Positions 33,920-41,917 of a stretch of DNA of 64,000 nucleotides are shown here, one piece after another. The position numbers and the translations under genes were made by a program. The stretch is from an uncultured Paraglaciecola sp. (lineage in GTDB: Bacteria > Pseudomonadota > Gammaproteobacteria > Enterobacterales > Alteromonadaceae): assembly GCF_937123705.1 (NCBI RefSeq), contig NZ_CAKZKO010000056.1:62001-126000 (forward strand), given 5' to 3'. The notes below the pieces were generated by a model, which did no database searches, was not told where the DNA came from, and saw only the letters and a list, made by a program, of their open reading frames with translations. Positions within the stretch are counted from its first letter, which is position 1; each line of letters begins with the position of its first letter.

Positions 33920-36256
33920 ATGAAATATATAAAAAACATCGCTCTTTCTTGTGTTCTATCATTGTCATGTATGGCGGCACCGCCTCAATCAACAAGTTCA
34001 GTAAACTTGGTAGAACACGACTTAGTCCAATATGTAAACCCACTGATGGGCACCGATTCTAAGTTTAGCCTGTCCAACGGCAACACTTACCCCGCCATTG
34101 CCACGCCTTGGGCGATGAATTTTTGGACACCGATGACCTCGAAAATGGGTGACGGCTGGACTTACAAATATAACGAAAACAAGATCCGTGGCATTAAACA
34201 AACCCATCAACCCAGCCCTTGGTTAAATGACTATGCTGCGTTTTCTTTGATGGCCGTGACCGGCGAATTAAAATACAAAGAAGATGAACGTGCATCGTGG
34301 TTTTCCCATAAAGCCGAGCAAGCCAGTCCTGACTATTACAGCGTGTATTTAGCCGACTATGATGTGACTGCCGAAGTCACGCCAACCGAGCGCGCCGCGC
34401 ATTTTCGTTTTAGTTTCCCTGAAACCAACTCGGCACACATTATTATAGATGCCTTCGATAAAGGTTCGATGGTAAAAATCCTGCCCAAACAACGTAAGAT
34501 TATTGGCTATGTACGCAATAATCATGGTGGCGTGCCCGACAACTTCCATAATTATTTTGTGGCTGAGTTCGACAAAGATTTTGAGTTCACTCACACTTGG
34601 CATGATGAGTGGAAGCTATCTAAAAACACCACTCAAAGCGAAGGCGATCATGTTGGCGCGATCATCAGCTTTAAAACCAAGCGGGGCGAACAGGTGAATG
34701 TCCGAGTGGCGTCCTCTTTTATCAGTCACCAGCAAGCACAGTTAAATCTAGACAGGGAAATTGGCAAAGATAGCTTCGAGCAAACTCGCACCAAAGCCCA
34801 CGGGGCTTGGCAGCAGGAATTAAGTCGCTTACGCATCGAAGACAGTAATATCGATAATGTGCGTACCTTTTATTCCTCTTTATACCGCGTTTTATTATTC
34901 CCCCGTAAGTTCTATGAATACAACGCCGACAACGAAGTGGTGCATTACAGTCCCTATAACGGCAAAGTGTTACCGGGCTATATGTTTACTGACAATGGAT
35001 TTTGGGACACTTTTCGGGCAGTTTTTCCTTTCTTCACTTTGATGTATCCCAGCCTTGATGCCCAAATTATGCAAGGTTTGGCCAATACATATAAAGAGTC
35101 TGGTTGGTTGCCGGAATGGGCCAGCCCCGGACACAGAGGCGTAATGATTGGCTCCAATTCCGCTATCAATATCGCCGATGCTTATATTAAGGGCATTCGC
35201 GGCTTCGATATCGATACTTTATACCAAGCGGTAATTAAAAATGCCACAGTAAATGAAGGGCGGCCGGTGAGCTCTGTGGGTCGCGAAGGGGTCGATTATT
35301 ATAACAAACTCGGTTATGTGCCATACGATGTAGGCATACACGAAAATGCTGCCCGTAGTCTCGAATATGCCTTTGCAGACTTTAATATTGCGCAACTTGC
35401 CAGCCAACTGGGTAAAACCAAAGATGCCGCCAAATATGCTAACAAAGCCTACAACTATCAACATCTACTCGATCCAGAAACAAAATGGATGCGGGGTAGA
35501 AATAAAGATGGTAGCTTCCAAACCCCGTTTAACCCTTTAAAATGGGGTGATGCCTTCACCGAAGGTAACAGCTTGCATTATTCATGGTCAGTGTTTCAAG
35601 ATATTGATGGTCTAAAAAATCTAATGGGTGGTGAACAAGCTTTTATCGATAAATTAGACTCGGTATTCGATATGCCGCCTTTATTCGATGATTCCTATTA
35701 TGGTTTCACTATCCATGAAATTCGTGAAATGCAGATAGTGAATATGGGCAACTATGCTCACGGTAATCAGCCCGTCCAACATATGATTTACTTGTATAAC
35801 CATGCCGGCCAGTCTTGGAAAGCCCAACAGAAATTAAGAAATGTGATGGATAAGCTTTATTCCGCCACACCCGATGGTTACTGTGGTGATGAAGATAACG
35901 GCCAAACATCAGCTTGGTATGTATTTAGCGCGCTAGGCTTTTATCCGGTCACACCGGGTACAACTCAATACGTGTTTGGGAGCCCTTTGTTTGAAAAAAT
36001 CACTATGACTATGGAAGACGGCAAGAAATTTGTGATTGAGGCTCAGGGGAATTCAAGCAACACACCCTACATTCAACACGCCGCACTTAACAGTGCCACT
36101 TATGAAAAGTCTTGGATTGATCACAAAGCAATACAAGCGGGTGGAACTTTATTATTCAAAATGGACAACAAACCAAACTTGAACTGGGCAACGGCAAAAG
36201 ACGCAAGACCTTTTTCAATGTCGACTTACAACAACATAACTAGCAAGGTGAACTAA
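33920..36256 (+). CDS. GH92 alpha-mannosidase, divergent subsite
   Basis: A 778-residue exported GH92 enzyme (signal peptide ending near S-C-M-A-A). Family features are Y-V-N-P-L-M-G-T-D, Y-S-P-Y-N-G...G-F-W-D-T-F-R-A-V-F-P, L-P-E-W-A-S-P-G-H-R-G-V-M-I-G, and G-D-E-D-N-G-Q-T-S-A-W-Y-V-F-S-A-L-G-F-Y-P-V (acidic residues 657-659). The likely acid is Glu548, but the surrounding motif reads E-G-N-S-L-H-Y-S-W-S-V-F-Q-D, and the next one H-G-N-Q-P-V-Q-H instead of H-G-N-E-P-x-H-H. These changes suggest a linkage preference other than the usual alpha-1,2. First gene of the rightward arm; its stop overlaps the transporter start. Confidence 0.92.
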   Translation: MKYIKNIALSCVLSLSCMAAPPQSTSSVNLVEHDLVQYVNPLMGTDSKFSLSNGNTYPAIATPWAMNFWTPMTSKMGDGWTYKYNENKIRGIKQTHQPSPWLNDYAAFSLMAVTGELKYKEDERASWFSHKAEQASPDYYSVYLADYDVTAEVTPTERAAHFRFSFPETNSAHIIIDAFDKGSMVKILPKQRKIIGYVRNNHGGVPDNFHNYFVAEFDKDFEFTHTWHDEWKLSKNTTQSEGDHVGAIISFKTKRGEQVNVRVASSFISHQQAQLNLDREIGKDSFEQTRTKAHGAWQQELSRLRIEDSNIDNVRTFYSSLYRVLLFPRKFYEYNADNEVVHYSPYNGKVLPGYMFTDNGFWDTFRAVFPFFTLMYPSLDAQIMQGLANTYKESGWLPEWASPGHRGVMIGSNSAINIADAYIKGIRGFDIDTLYQAVIKNATVNEGRPVSSVGREGVDYYNKLGYVPYDVGIHENAARSLEYAFADFNIAQLASQLGKTKDAAKYANKAYNYQHLLDPETKWMRGRNKDGSFQTPFNPLKWGDAFTEGNSLHYSWSVFQDIDGLKNLMGGEQAFIDKLDSVFDMPPLFDDSYYGFTIHEIREMQIVNMGNYAHGNQPVQHMIYLYNHAGQSWKAQQKLRNVMDKLYSATPDGYCGDEDNGQTSAWYVFSALGFYPVTPGTTQYVFGSPLFEKITMTMEDGKKFVIEAQGNSSNTPYIQHAALNSATYEKSWIDHKAIQAGGTLLFKMDNKPNLNWATAKDARPFSMSTYNNITSKVN

Positions 36257-37521
36257 TGGCTGGCAATATTTCAACTCAACCACCTGTAGCGTTAAAGGGC
36301 GAAATGAATTCCAAGTTCGCTTTTGTGGCTATGACTTCATTATTTTTTATCTGGGGGTTTATTACCGCCCTAAATGATATTTTGATCCCTCATCTAAAAG
36401 CAGCCTTCGACTTGTCTTATTTTCAAGCGGCCTTAGTGCAGTTTTGTTTCTTTGGTGCTTACTTTGTTGTCTCCCCTTTCGCTGGTCGACTTATTGAAAA
36501 AACAGGCTATAAAAAAGGCATTATCATAGGATTACTTGGTATTGCTTGTGGTTGCGGTATTTTTTACCCAGCTGCTGAACTTGAAGTGTATGGTGTTTTC
36601 TTATTCGCCTTATTTGTACTCGCTTCAGGGATCACCGTATTACAAGTCTCGGCCAATCCTTATGTGGTGGTTTTAGGCGAAGAACGCACCGCCGCCAGCC
36701 GTCTAAACTTAGCTCAAGCCATTAATTCATTGGGGCATACAGTTGGCCCTATGTTCGGCACTATGCTGATATTTAGCGGTGCAGCCACAGCAGTAAGTGC
36801 TCAAGCCGTGCAGTTACCTTACTTGATCTTAGTAGGCGTGGCTTTAGTGACAGCGGGGTGTTTTGGCTTTTTAAAATTACCCGCTTTAGAGCATAGTCAC
36901 AGTCAAGCAGAGTCAGCGTCTTCGCAAGACTCTATCTGGAAACATAAACGTTTGGTATTAGGGGCAGTCGCCATATTTATGTATGTGGGTGCCGAAGTCT
37001 CGGTTGGTAGCTTTTTGGTTAACTACTTCGCCGAGTCACATATTATGGCCATGAACAATTATGAAGCCGGAAAAATGGTGTCTTATTACTGGGGCGCAGC
37101 TCTAATCGGCCGCTTTTTAGGGGCCGCGTTAACCTACTTTGTGCGTCCGAACATTATTCTTGCCGTGAATGGCGCGTTGGCCATAGGCTGTATATTTCTA
37201 TCTATCTTCAGCGAAGGACCCATGGCTATGTGGACTATTTTGGCTGTTGGTTTATTTAACTCTATTATGTTTCCCACCATTTTTGCTATGGCTATCACCG
37301 GGCTTGGTAGCCTCACCAGTCGTGGTTCGGGACTATTGGTGCAAGGCATAGTTGGCGGCGCACTATTGCCTTTATTGCAAGGTGTAGTGGCCGATATGAC
37401 TTCAGTACAAATGAGCTTTATGGTGCCGGCTTTTGCTTACATTTATATAAGTTGGTACGCCTTAGTTGGCTCTAAAGAAAAATCCGTAGACGATGCAGAC
37501 ACGGCAGATTTAGCACCATGA
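36256..37521 (+). CDS. MFS sugar transporter (FucP/GluP family), probable mannose permease
   Basis: A 421-residue, 12-helix major facilitator of the FucP/GluP type. Markers are F-F-I-W-G-F-I-T-A-L-N-D-I-L-I-P-H-L in helix 1, F-G-A-Y-F-V-V-S-P-F-A-G with the loop motif G-Y-K-K-G-I, and the L-Q-V-S-A-N-P-Y-V segment followed by R-L-N-L-A-Q-A-I-N-S-L-G. Members of this family take up fucose, glucose, galactose or mannose with protons. The gene overlaps the GH92 stop by one base and the sugar kinase start by four, and a mannose isomerase-like gene follows, so mannose is the most likely substrate. Confidence 0.9.
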   Translation: MAGNISTQPPVALKGEMNSKFAFVAMTSLFFIWGFITALNDILIPHLKAAFDLSYFQAALVQFCFFGAYFVVSPFAGRLIEKTGYKKGIIIGLLGIACGCGIFYPAAELEVYGVFLFALFVLASGITVLQVSANPYVVVLGEERTAASRLNLAQAINSLGHTVGPMFGTMLIFSGAATAVSAQAVQLPYLILVGVALVTAGCFGFLKLPALEHSHSQAESASSQDSIWKHKRLVLGAVAIFMYVGAEVSVGSFLVNYFAESHIMAMNNYEAGKMVSYYWGAALIGRFLGAALTYFVRPNIILAVNGALAIGCIFLSIFSEGPMAMWTILAVGLFNSIMFPTIFAMAITGLGSLTSRGSGLLVQGIVGGALLPLLQGVVADMTSVQMSFMVPAFAYIYISWYALVGSKEKSVDDADTADLAP

Positions 37522-38501
37522 GGCCGGTTATTTGTTTTGGCGAAGCGTTAATTGATTTTTTAAATTTCAATAACAGTCAAGATGGTCTGTTAACGCTTAA
37601 AGAGTTCCGCCAATATCCCGGTGGCGCACCGGCTAATGCCGCAGTTGCCGTAGCCAAATTGGGCGGTAAGGCTCAGTTTGCTGGGCAAGTAGGTAGCGAT
37701 AGCTTTGGCGATTTTCTAGAAGATGCCTTACAACAATATGGCGTAGATACGAGTTTGCTTCTCCGCCACGCCACTGCTAATACGGCACTGGCTTTTGTGA
37801 TGCTGGATGAAAGCGGCGATCGCAGCTTTAACTTTTTTAGGCAGAACACCGCTGACTTACTCTTTGCTCAGAGTCAGATTGACAACAGCTGGTTTGCTCA
37901 TCAGGCCATAGTGCATTTTTGTAGTAATACCTTAACCGAAAGTGCTATTGCAGACTGCACCCTTGCACTGGTGAAACGAGCCAAGCAGAACGATGCCTTG
38001 GTCAGTTTCGATGTTAACTTGCGGCATAATTTGTGGTCATCGGGCGCTGCCGATATTGCCTTAGTCAATCAATTGGTGATGGCATCAGATATCGTTAAAT
38101 TTTCTAAAGATGAATTGGCCTATTTAGCCGAGGATAACCAGCAACAATATTTGCAGCAATGTTTAGCCTCTGGGGTCAAGCTGGCCATAGTCACCGATGC
38201 CCAAGGGGATATTTTTGTGCATACCCAGCAAGGGCAATTCACCGTTACCCCGCCCACAGTACATGCAGTTGATACCACAGCCGGTGGCGATGCTTTTATC
38301 GGTGCGCTGTTGTTTGGATTAAGTGTTAATCAAGATAGCATTATTCAAAATGAGCAAGCCTTAGGCCAGTTGATTCAATTTGCTTCCCACTGTGGCGCCT
38401 TAGCCGTTACTCGGCTAGGTGCTTTTCCCGCATTGCCTGTATTTGATGAAGTGGCACAGCAGTGGCCAGCAAACATGGCATTGCCAACACAAACAAATTA
38501 A
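37518..38501 (+). CDS. PfkB-family sugar kinase, probable fructokinase
   Basis: A 327-residue cytoplasmic ribokinase-fold kinase. The first PfkB signature G-G-A-P-A-N-A-A-V-A-V-A-K-L-G-G lies at residues 35-50 and the second, V-D-T-T-A-G-G-D-A-F-I-G-A-L-L with the catalytic Asp, near residues 250-265. F-G-E-A-L-I-D-F at the N-terminus is typical of fructokinases. With a mannose isomerase-like gene directly downstream, the expected step is fructose + ATP to fructose-6-phosphate, bypassing mannose kinase and ManA. It overlaps the transporter gene by ATGA. Confidence 0.88.
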   Translation: MRPVICFGEALIDFLNFNNSQDGLLTLKEFRQYPGGAPANAAVAVAKLGGKAQFAGQVGSDSFGDFLEDALQQYGVDTSLLLRHATANTALAFVMLDESGDRSFNFFRQNTADLLFAQSQIDNSWFAHQAIVHFCSNTLTESAIADCTLALVKRAKQNDALVSFDVNLRHNLWSSGAADIALVNQLVMASDIVKFSKDELAYLAEDNQQQYLQQCLASGVKLAIVTDAQGDIFVHTQQGQFTVTPPTVHAVDTTAGGDAFIGALLFGLSVNQDSIIQNEQALGQLIQFASHCGALAVTRLGAFPALPVFDEVAQQWPANMALPTQTN

Positions 38502-38511
38502 GAGAAACCAC

Positions 38512-39684
38512 ATGAATTTTTACAGCACAGAATTTTTACAACAGCACGCACAAAGCATTATGGGTTTTTACGATCCTAGAGTGGTCGACACAAGTGGCGG
38601 CTTTTTCCAAAACTATTTAGATAATGGCGAGCTGTTTGAGCCAGAATTTAGGCAATTAGTTAGCAGCACCAGGATTGTGGTCAATTATGCAATGGCGGGC
38701 AAGGTATTAAAAAATCCGCAATACCATAAAATGGCACTGCATGGCCTCGATTATATTGAAAGCCATCATTGGCAAGCTGAAAGTCAATCCTATGCTTGGA
38801 CCCTAAACAATCATCAACCCGATGATATGACTCAGCAAGCCTATGGGTATGCCTTTGTGTTATTGGCCTATTCTATTTGCAAAAAGACCGGTGTGATTGA
38901 GTCAGATGATATCATCCAGCACACTTATTCACTGTTAGAACAACGTTTCTGGCAGGCAGAACACGGTTTATATGCCGATGAGATTAGTGCAGATGGTGTG
39001 TTATCGGATTATCGTGGTCAAAATGCCAATATGCATTTATGCGAAGCCATGATTGCCGCTTATGAAGCCACTGCCGACAGCAAATTTCTCGACCGCGCCA
39101 TGACTATTGCCAAAAATATTACCCAGCGTCAGGCCACAATGACCGATGGTCTGGTTTGGGAACATTACACCACCGACTTTGAACCCGATTGGGAATATAA
39201 CAAGGACGATCCTAAAAACTTATATCGTCCTTGGGGCTTTCAACCGGGACATCAGACCGAGTGGACTAAGTTATTGTTGATGATCTATCGTCATAATAAA
39301 GCGCAATGGTTGGTCGATACCGCCAAGAGCTTATTTGACCGAGCCTTCGAAGCGGCTTGGGACAGCGAACACGGCGGTTTGATTTATGGCTTCGATCCAC
39401 AAGGCAAGTGGTGCGATGACGACAAATATTTCTGGGTGCAAGCCGAATCATTTGCCGCGGCCGCCATGTTGTTTGAGGTCACCCAAGATCAAAAATATAT
39501 GACCCAATATCAACAACTCTGGCACTACTGCTGGGAGCATTTAGTCGACCATCAACATGGTGCATGGTTTAGAGTGTTAGGCAGACAAAATAACGCTTTG
39601 TCTAATCAAAAAAGTGCCGCCGGTGCCAAGTGTGATTATCATAATCTTGGTGCCTGCTTTGAAGTATTACGAGTACTAGGCTAA
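38512..39684 (+). CDS. AGE-family isomerase, probable D-mannose isomerase
   Basis: A 390-residue (alpha/alpha)6-barrel protein of the N-acylglucosamine 2-epimerase family, which includes mannose isomerases, YihS and cellobiose epimerases. The family pattern is seen in R-I-V-V-N-Y-A-M-A-G, L-Y-A-D-E-I-S, N-A-N-M-H-L-C-E-A-M-I-A-A-Y, R-P-W-G-F-Q-P-G-H-Q-T-E-W-T-K-L-L and Y-F-W-V-Q-A-E-S-F-A-A-A-A-M. I start at the ATG at 38512 after A-G-A-G; a longer frame runs back into the kinase gene. Placed after a mannose-type permease and fructokinase, it most likely turns mannose into fructose. A GlcNAc 2-epimerase activity cannot be excluded. Confidence 0.85.
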   Translation: MNFYSTEFLQQHAQSIMGFYDPRVVDTSGGFFQNYLDNGELFEPEFRQLVSSTRIVVNYAMAGKVLKNPQYHKMALHGLDYIESHHWQAESQSYAWTLNNHQPDDMTQQAYGYAFVLLAYSICKKTGVIESDDIIQHTYSLLEQRFWQAEHGLYADEISADGVLSDYRGQNANMHLCEAMIAAYEATADSKFLDRAMTIAKNITQRQATMTDGLVWEHYTTDFEPDWEYNKDDPKNLYRPWGFQPGHQTEWTKLLLMIYRHNKAQWLVDTAKSLFDRAFEAAWDSEHGGLIYGFDPQGKWCDDDKYFWVQAESFAAAAMLFEVTQDQKYMTQYQQLWHYCWEHLVDHQHGAWFRVLGRQNNALSNQKSAAGAKCDYHNLGACFEVLRVLG

Positions 39685-39688
39685 ATCA

Positions 39689-41917
39689 ATGAACAACAGA
39701 TTGTTAAAAGCGGCGCTCGGCTGTGTCATGCTGTTTACACTGATCGGCTGCGCTGGACAACAGACAAGTACCGCCCCCTCCGCCCAGAGCAAAGACGTAA
39801 CCCAATATGTCGATCCTTTTATCGGCACCGACGGCAAAGGCAAAACCTATCCCGGTGCTACTCTACCCTACGGCATGGTGCAATTAAGCCCAGACAATGG
39901 GCGTAATGGCTGGGACTGGATCTCAGGCTACTTTTACCCCGATGATGTGATTGCTGGATTCAGCCACACTCACTTGTCTGGCACCGGCGCCGGCGATCTG
40001 TATGATATTTCTTTTATGCCCCTTGTAGGTAAGCCGCAAAGCAAAAAACTGGATGACGTAAAAACAACCGCCACGACCTACTCTACTTTTAGCCATGATA
40101 ATGAAGCTGCCTCACCCGGTTATTATCAGGTGTTTTTAGAAAGTTATGATATCAATGTCGAACTTACCGCAGCATTAAGGACAGGTTTACAACGCTACCA
40201 GTTTTCGCCAAACACAACCCAAGGTCGTGTCAAACTAGACTTAGGCTATGCCCGCAATTGGGATAAAACCTTAGATAGTCATATCCAAATTATTGATGAT
40301 CACAGCATCGCCGGTTACCGTAAATCCACCGGCTGGGCTAAAGATCAAAGAGTGTATTTTTATACTGAATTCTCACAGCCCTTTGCCACCCATAAAATCA
40401 CTCAATCGGGCGCGCAAAACACACACAAACAGGCCAGCGGTACCGATATCGCATCACTGTTCTTTTTTGAGCTAGATGAAAATAAAACCGTAGAAGTTAG
40501 AACCGCCATTAGCTCGGTCAGCATCGACAATGCCAAGCAAAACTTTGCCCATGATGATCCCAGTTTATCCTTTGAACAAATCCGTCAACAAGCCTCAACC
40601 GCATGGCAACAAGCCCTTGGCAAAGTTCAAGTTAGCGCCAGTGAAGATAATAAGACCCAATTTTATACAGCCCTCTATCATTCATTTTTAGCCCCTAGAG
40701 TATTTTCCGATGCCAATGGTCAGTACAAAGGGCCAGACGGCAATATTCATCAATCACAGGGCATGCCCCGATACTCATTCTTCTCGTTGTGGGATACGTT
40801 TCGCGCCCTGCATCCGTGGAAAACCATCACCGAGCCACAAGCCAGCAAACAGATGATGCAATCCCTTTTGGCTCACTATAAAGAATATGGTTTGTTGCCG
40901 GTGTGGAATTTCCAAGGTAATGAGACCGATATGATGATGGGTTACCATGCGGTGCCTGTACTGGCAGATGCTTATTTCAAAGGATTAACCGATGCCGATC
41001 CCGAATACTTGTATCAGGCTATGAAAAAAAGTGCCATGCAGGATGCATTTAGTATCGATGACTACAAGCAGCTTGGCTATGTACCGGTCGAATCGGGTAA
41101 GTGGAATGTATCCAAAACCTTAGAATATGCCTTCGATGATTGGGCCATTGCCCAAATGGCCAAATCTCTTGGCAAAGAAGATGATTATCAGTATTTTCTT
41201 GGACGTTCGCAAAATTACCGACAGCACTTTGATAAAGCGTCTCAATTTATGCGCGCTCGCCAAAGTGATGGTAATTTTAAGCCCCATTTTGATCCTCTAG
41301 CCTACGATAGCGAAGATTACTGCGAAGCCAATGCTTGGCAATATAACTTCTTTGTTCCCCATGATGTCGATGGACTGATTGGCTTAATGGGGGGAAATCA
41401 CCCGTTCAATGCCAAACTCGATAAGATGTTTAGCACCCTACAAGGGGAAGATGAATTACCGGAGTGGATTTCCGGCTATATCGGCCAATATGTGCACGGC
41501 AATGAGCCTGCCCACCATGTGCCCTATTTGTATCAATTTTCTGGCGCTCCCCACAAGACTCAAGCCCGCGTGCGGCAAATCATGGATCAGCTATATAACA
41601 CCACACCCAACGGTTTATGCGGCAATGAAGATGCCGGCCAAATGTCGGCTTGGTATATGTTTAGTGCCTTAGGTTTTTATCCGGTTAATCCGGCATCCGG
41701 TGATTATGTATTGGGCAGTCCAGAAGTGGATTCTGCGCAAATCACACTAGACAATGGCAAGGTATTTTCAGTGATAGCTAATAATCAGTCGCCTAAGAAT
41801 GTCTACGTAAAATCCGTAAGCCTTAATGGCAAACCACTTAATCGATACACTATTACCCATCAGGAAATCATGCAGGGTGGCCAGCTAGTATTTACTATGT
41901 CAGAGAGTCCAAAATGA
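39689..41917 (+). CDS. GH92 exo-alpha-mannosidase lipoprotein
   Basis: A 742-residue GH92 lipoprotein (lipobox L-I-G-C, ~18-21). It resembles the other GH92 lipoprotein of the locus throughout: Y-V-D-P-F-I-G-T-D-G-K-G-K-T-Y-P-G-A, S-H-T-H-L-S-G-T-G-A-G-D, F-S-L-W-D-T-F-R-A-L-H-P, G-N-E-T-D-M-M-M-G-Y-H-A-V-P-V-L. The likely acid is Glu546 in C-E-A-N-A-W-Q-Y-N-F-F-V-P-H-D, the acidic pair Glu647/Asp648 lies in G-N-E-D-A-G-Q, and H-G-N-E-P-A-H-H is intact, so alpha-1,2 activity is a reasonable guess. It starts four bases after the isomerase stop. Confidence 0.94.
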   Translation: MNNRLLKAALGCVMLFTLIGCAGQQTSTAPSAQSKDVTQYVDPFIGTDGKGKTYPGATLPYGMVQLSPDNGRNGWDWISGYFYPDDVIAGFSHTHLSGTGAGDLYDISFMPLVGKPQSKKLDDVKTTATTYSTFSHDNEAASPGYYQVFLESYDINVELTAALRTGLQRYQFSPNTTQGRVKLDLGYARNWDKTLDSHIQIIDDHSIAGYRKSTGWAKDQRVYFYTEFSQPFATHKITQSGAQNTHKQASGTDIASLFFFELDENKTVEVRTAISSVSIDNAKQNFAHDDPSLSFEQIRQQASTAWQQALGKVQVSASEDNKTQFYTALYHSFLAPRVFSDANGQYKGPDGNIHQSQGMPRYSFFSLWDTFRALHPWKTITEPQASKQMMQSLLAHYKEYGLLPVWNFQGNETDMMMGYHAVPVLADAYFKGLTDADPEYLYQAMKKSAMQDAFSIDDYKQLGYVPVESGKWNVSKTLEYAFDDWAIAQMAKSLGKEDDYQYFLGRSQNYRQHFDKASQFMRARQSDGNFKPHFDPLAYDSEDYCEANAWQYNFFVPHDVDGLIGLMGGNHPFNAKLDKMFSTLQGEDELPEWISGYIGQYVHGNEPAHHVPYLYQFSGAPHKTQARVRQIMDQLYNTTPNGLCGNEDAGQMSAWYMFSALGFYPVNPASGDYVLGSPEVDSAQITLDNGKVFSVIANNQSPKNVYVKSVSLNGKPLNRYTITHQEIMQGGQLVFTMSESPK

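Noticed and set aside
38419..38511. Earlier start of the AGE-family isomerase gene
   Set aside because: It runs into the PfkB kinase gene; the ATG at 38512 gives the family length.
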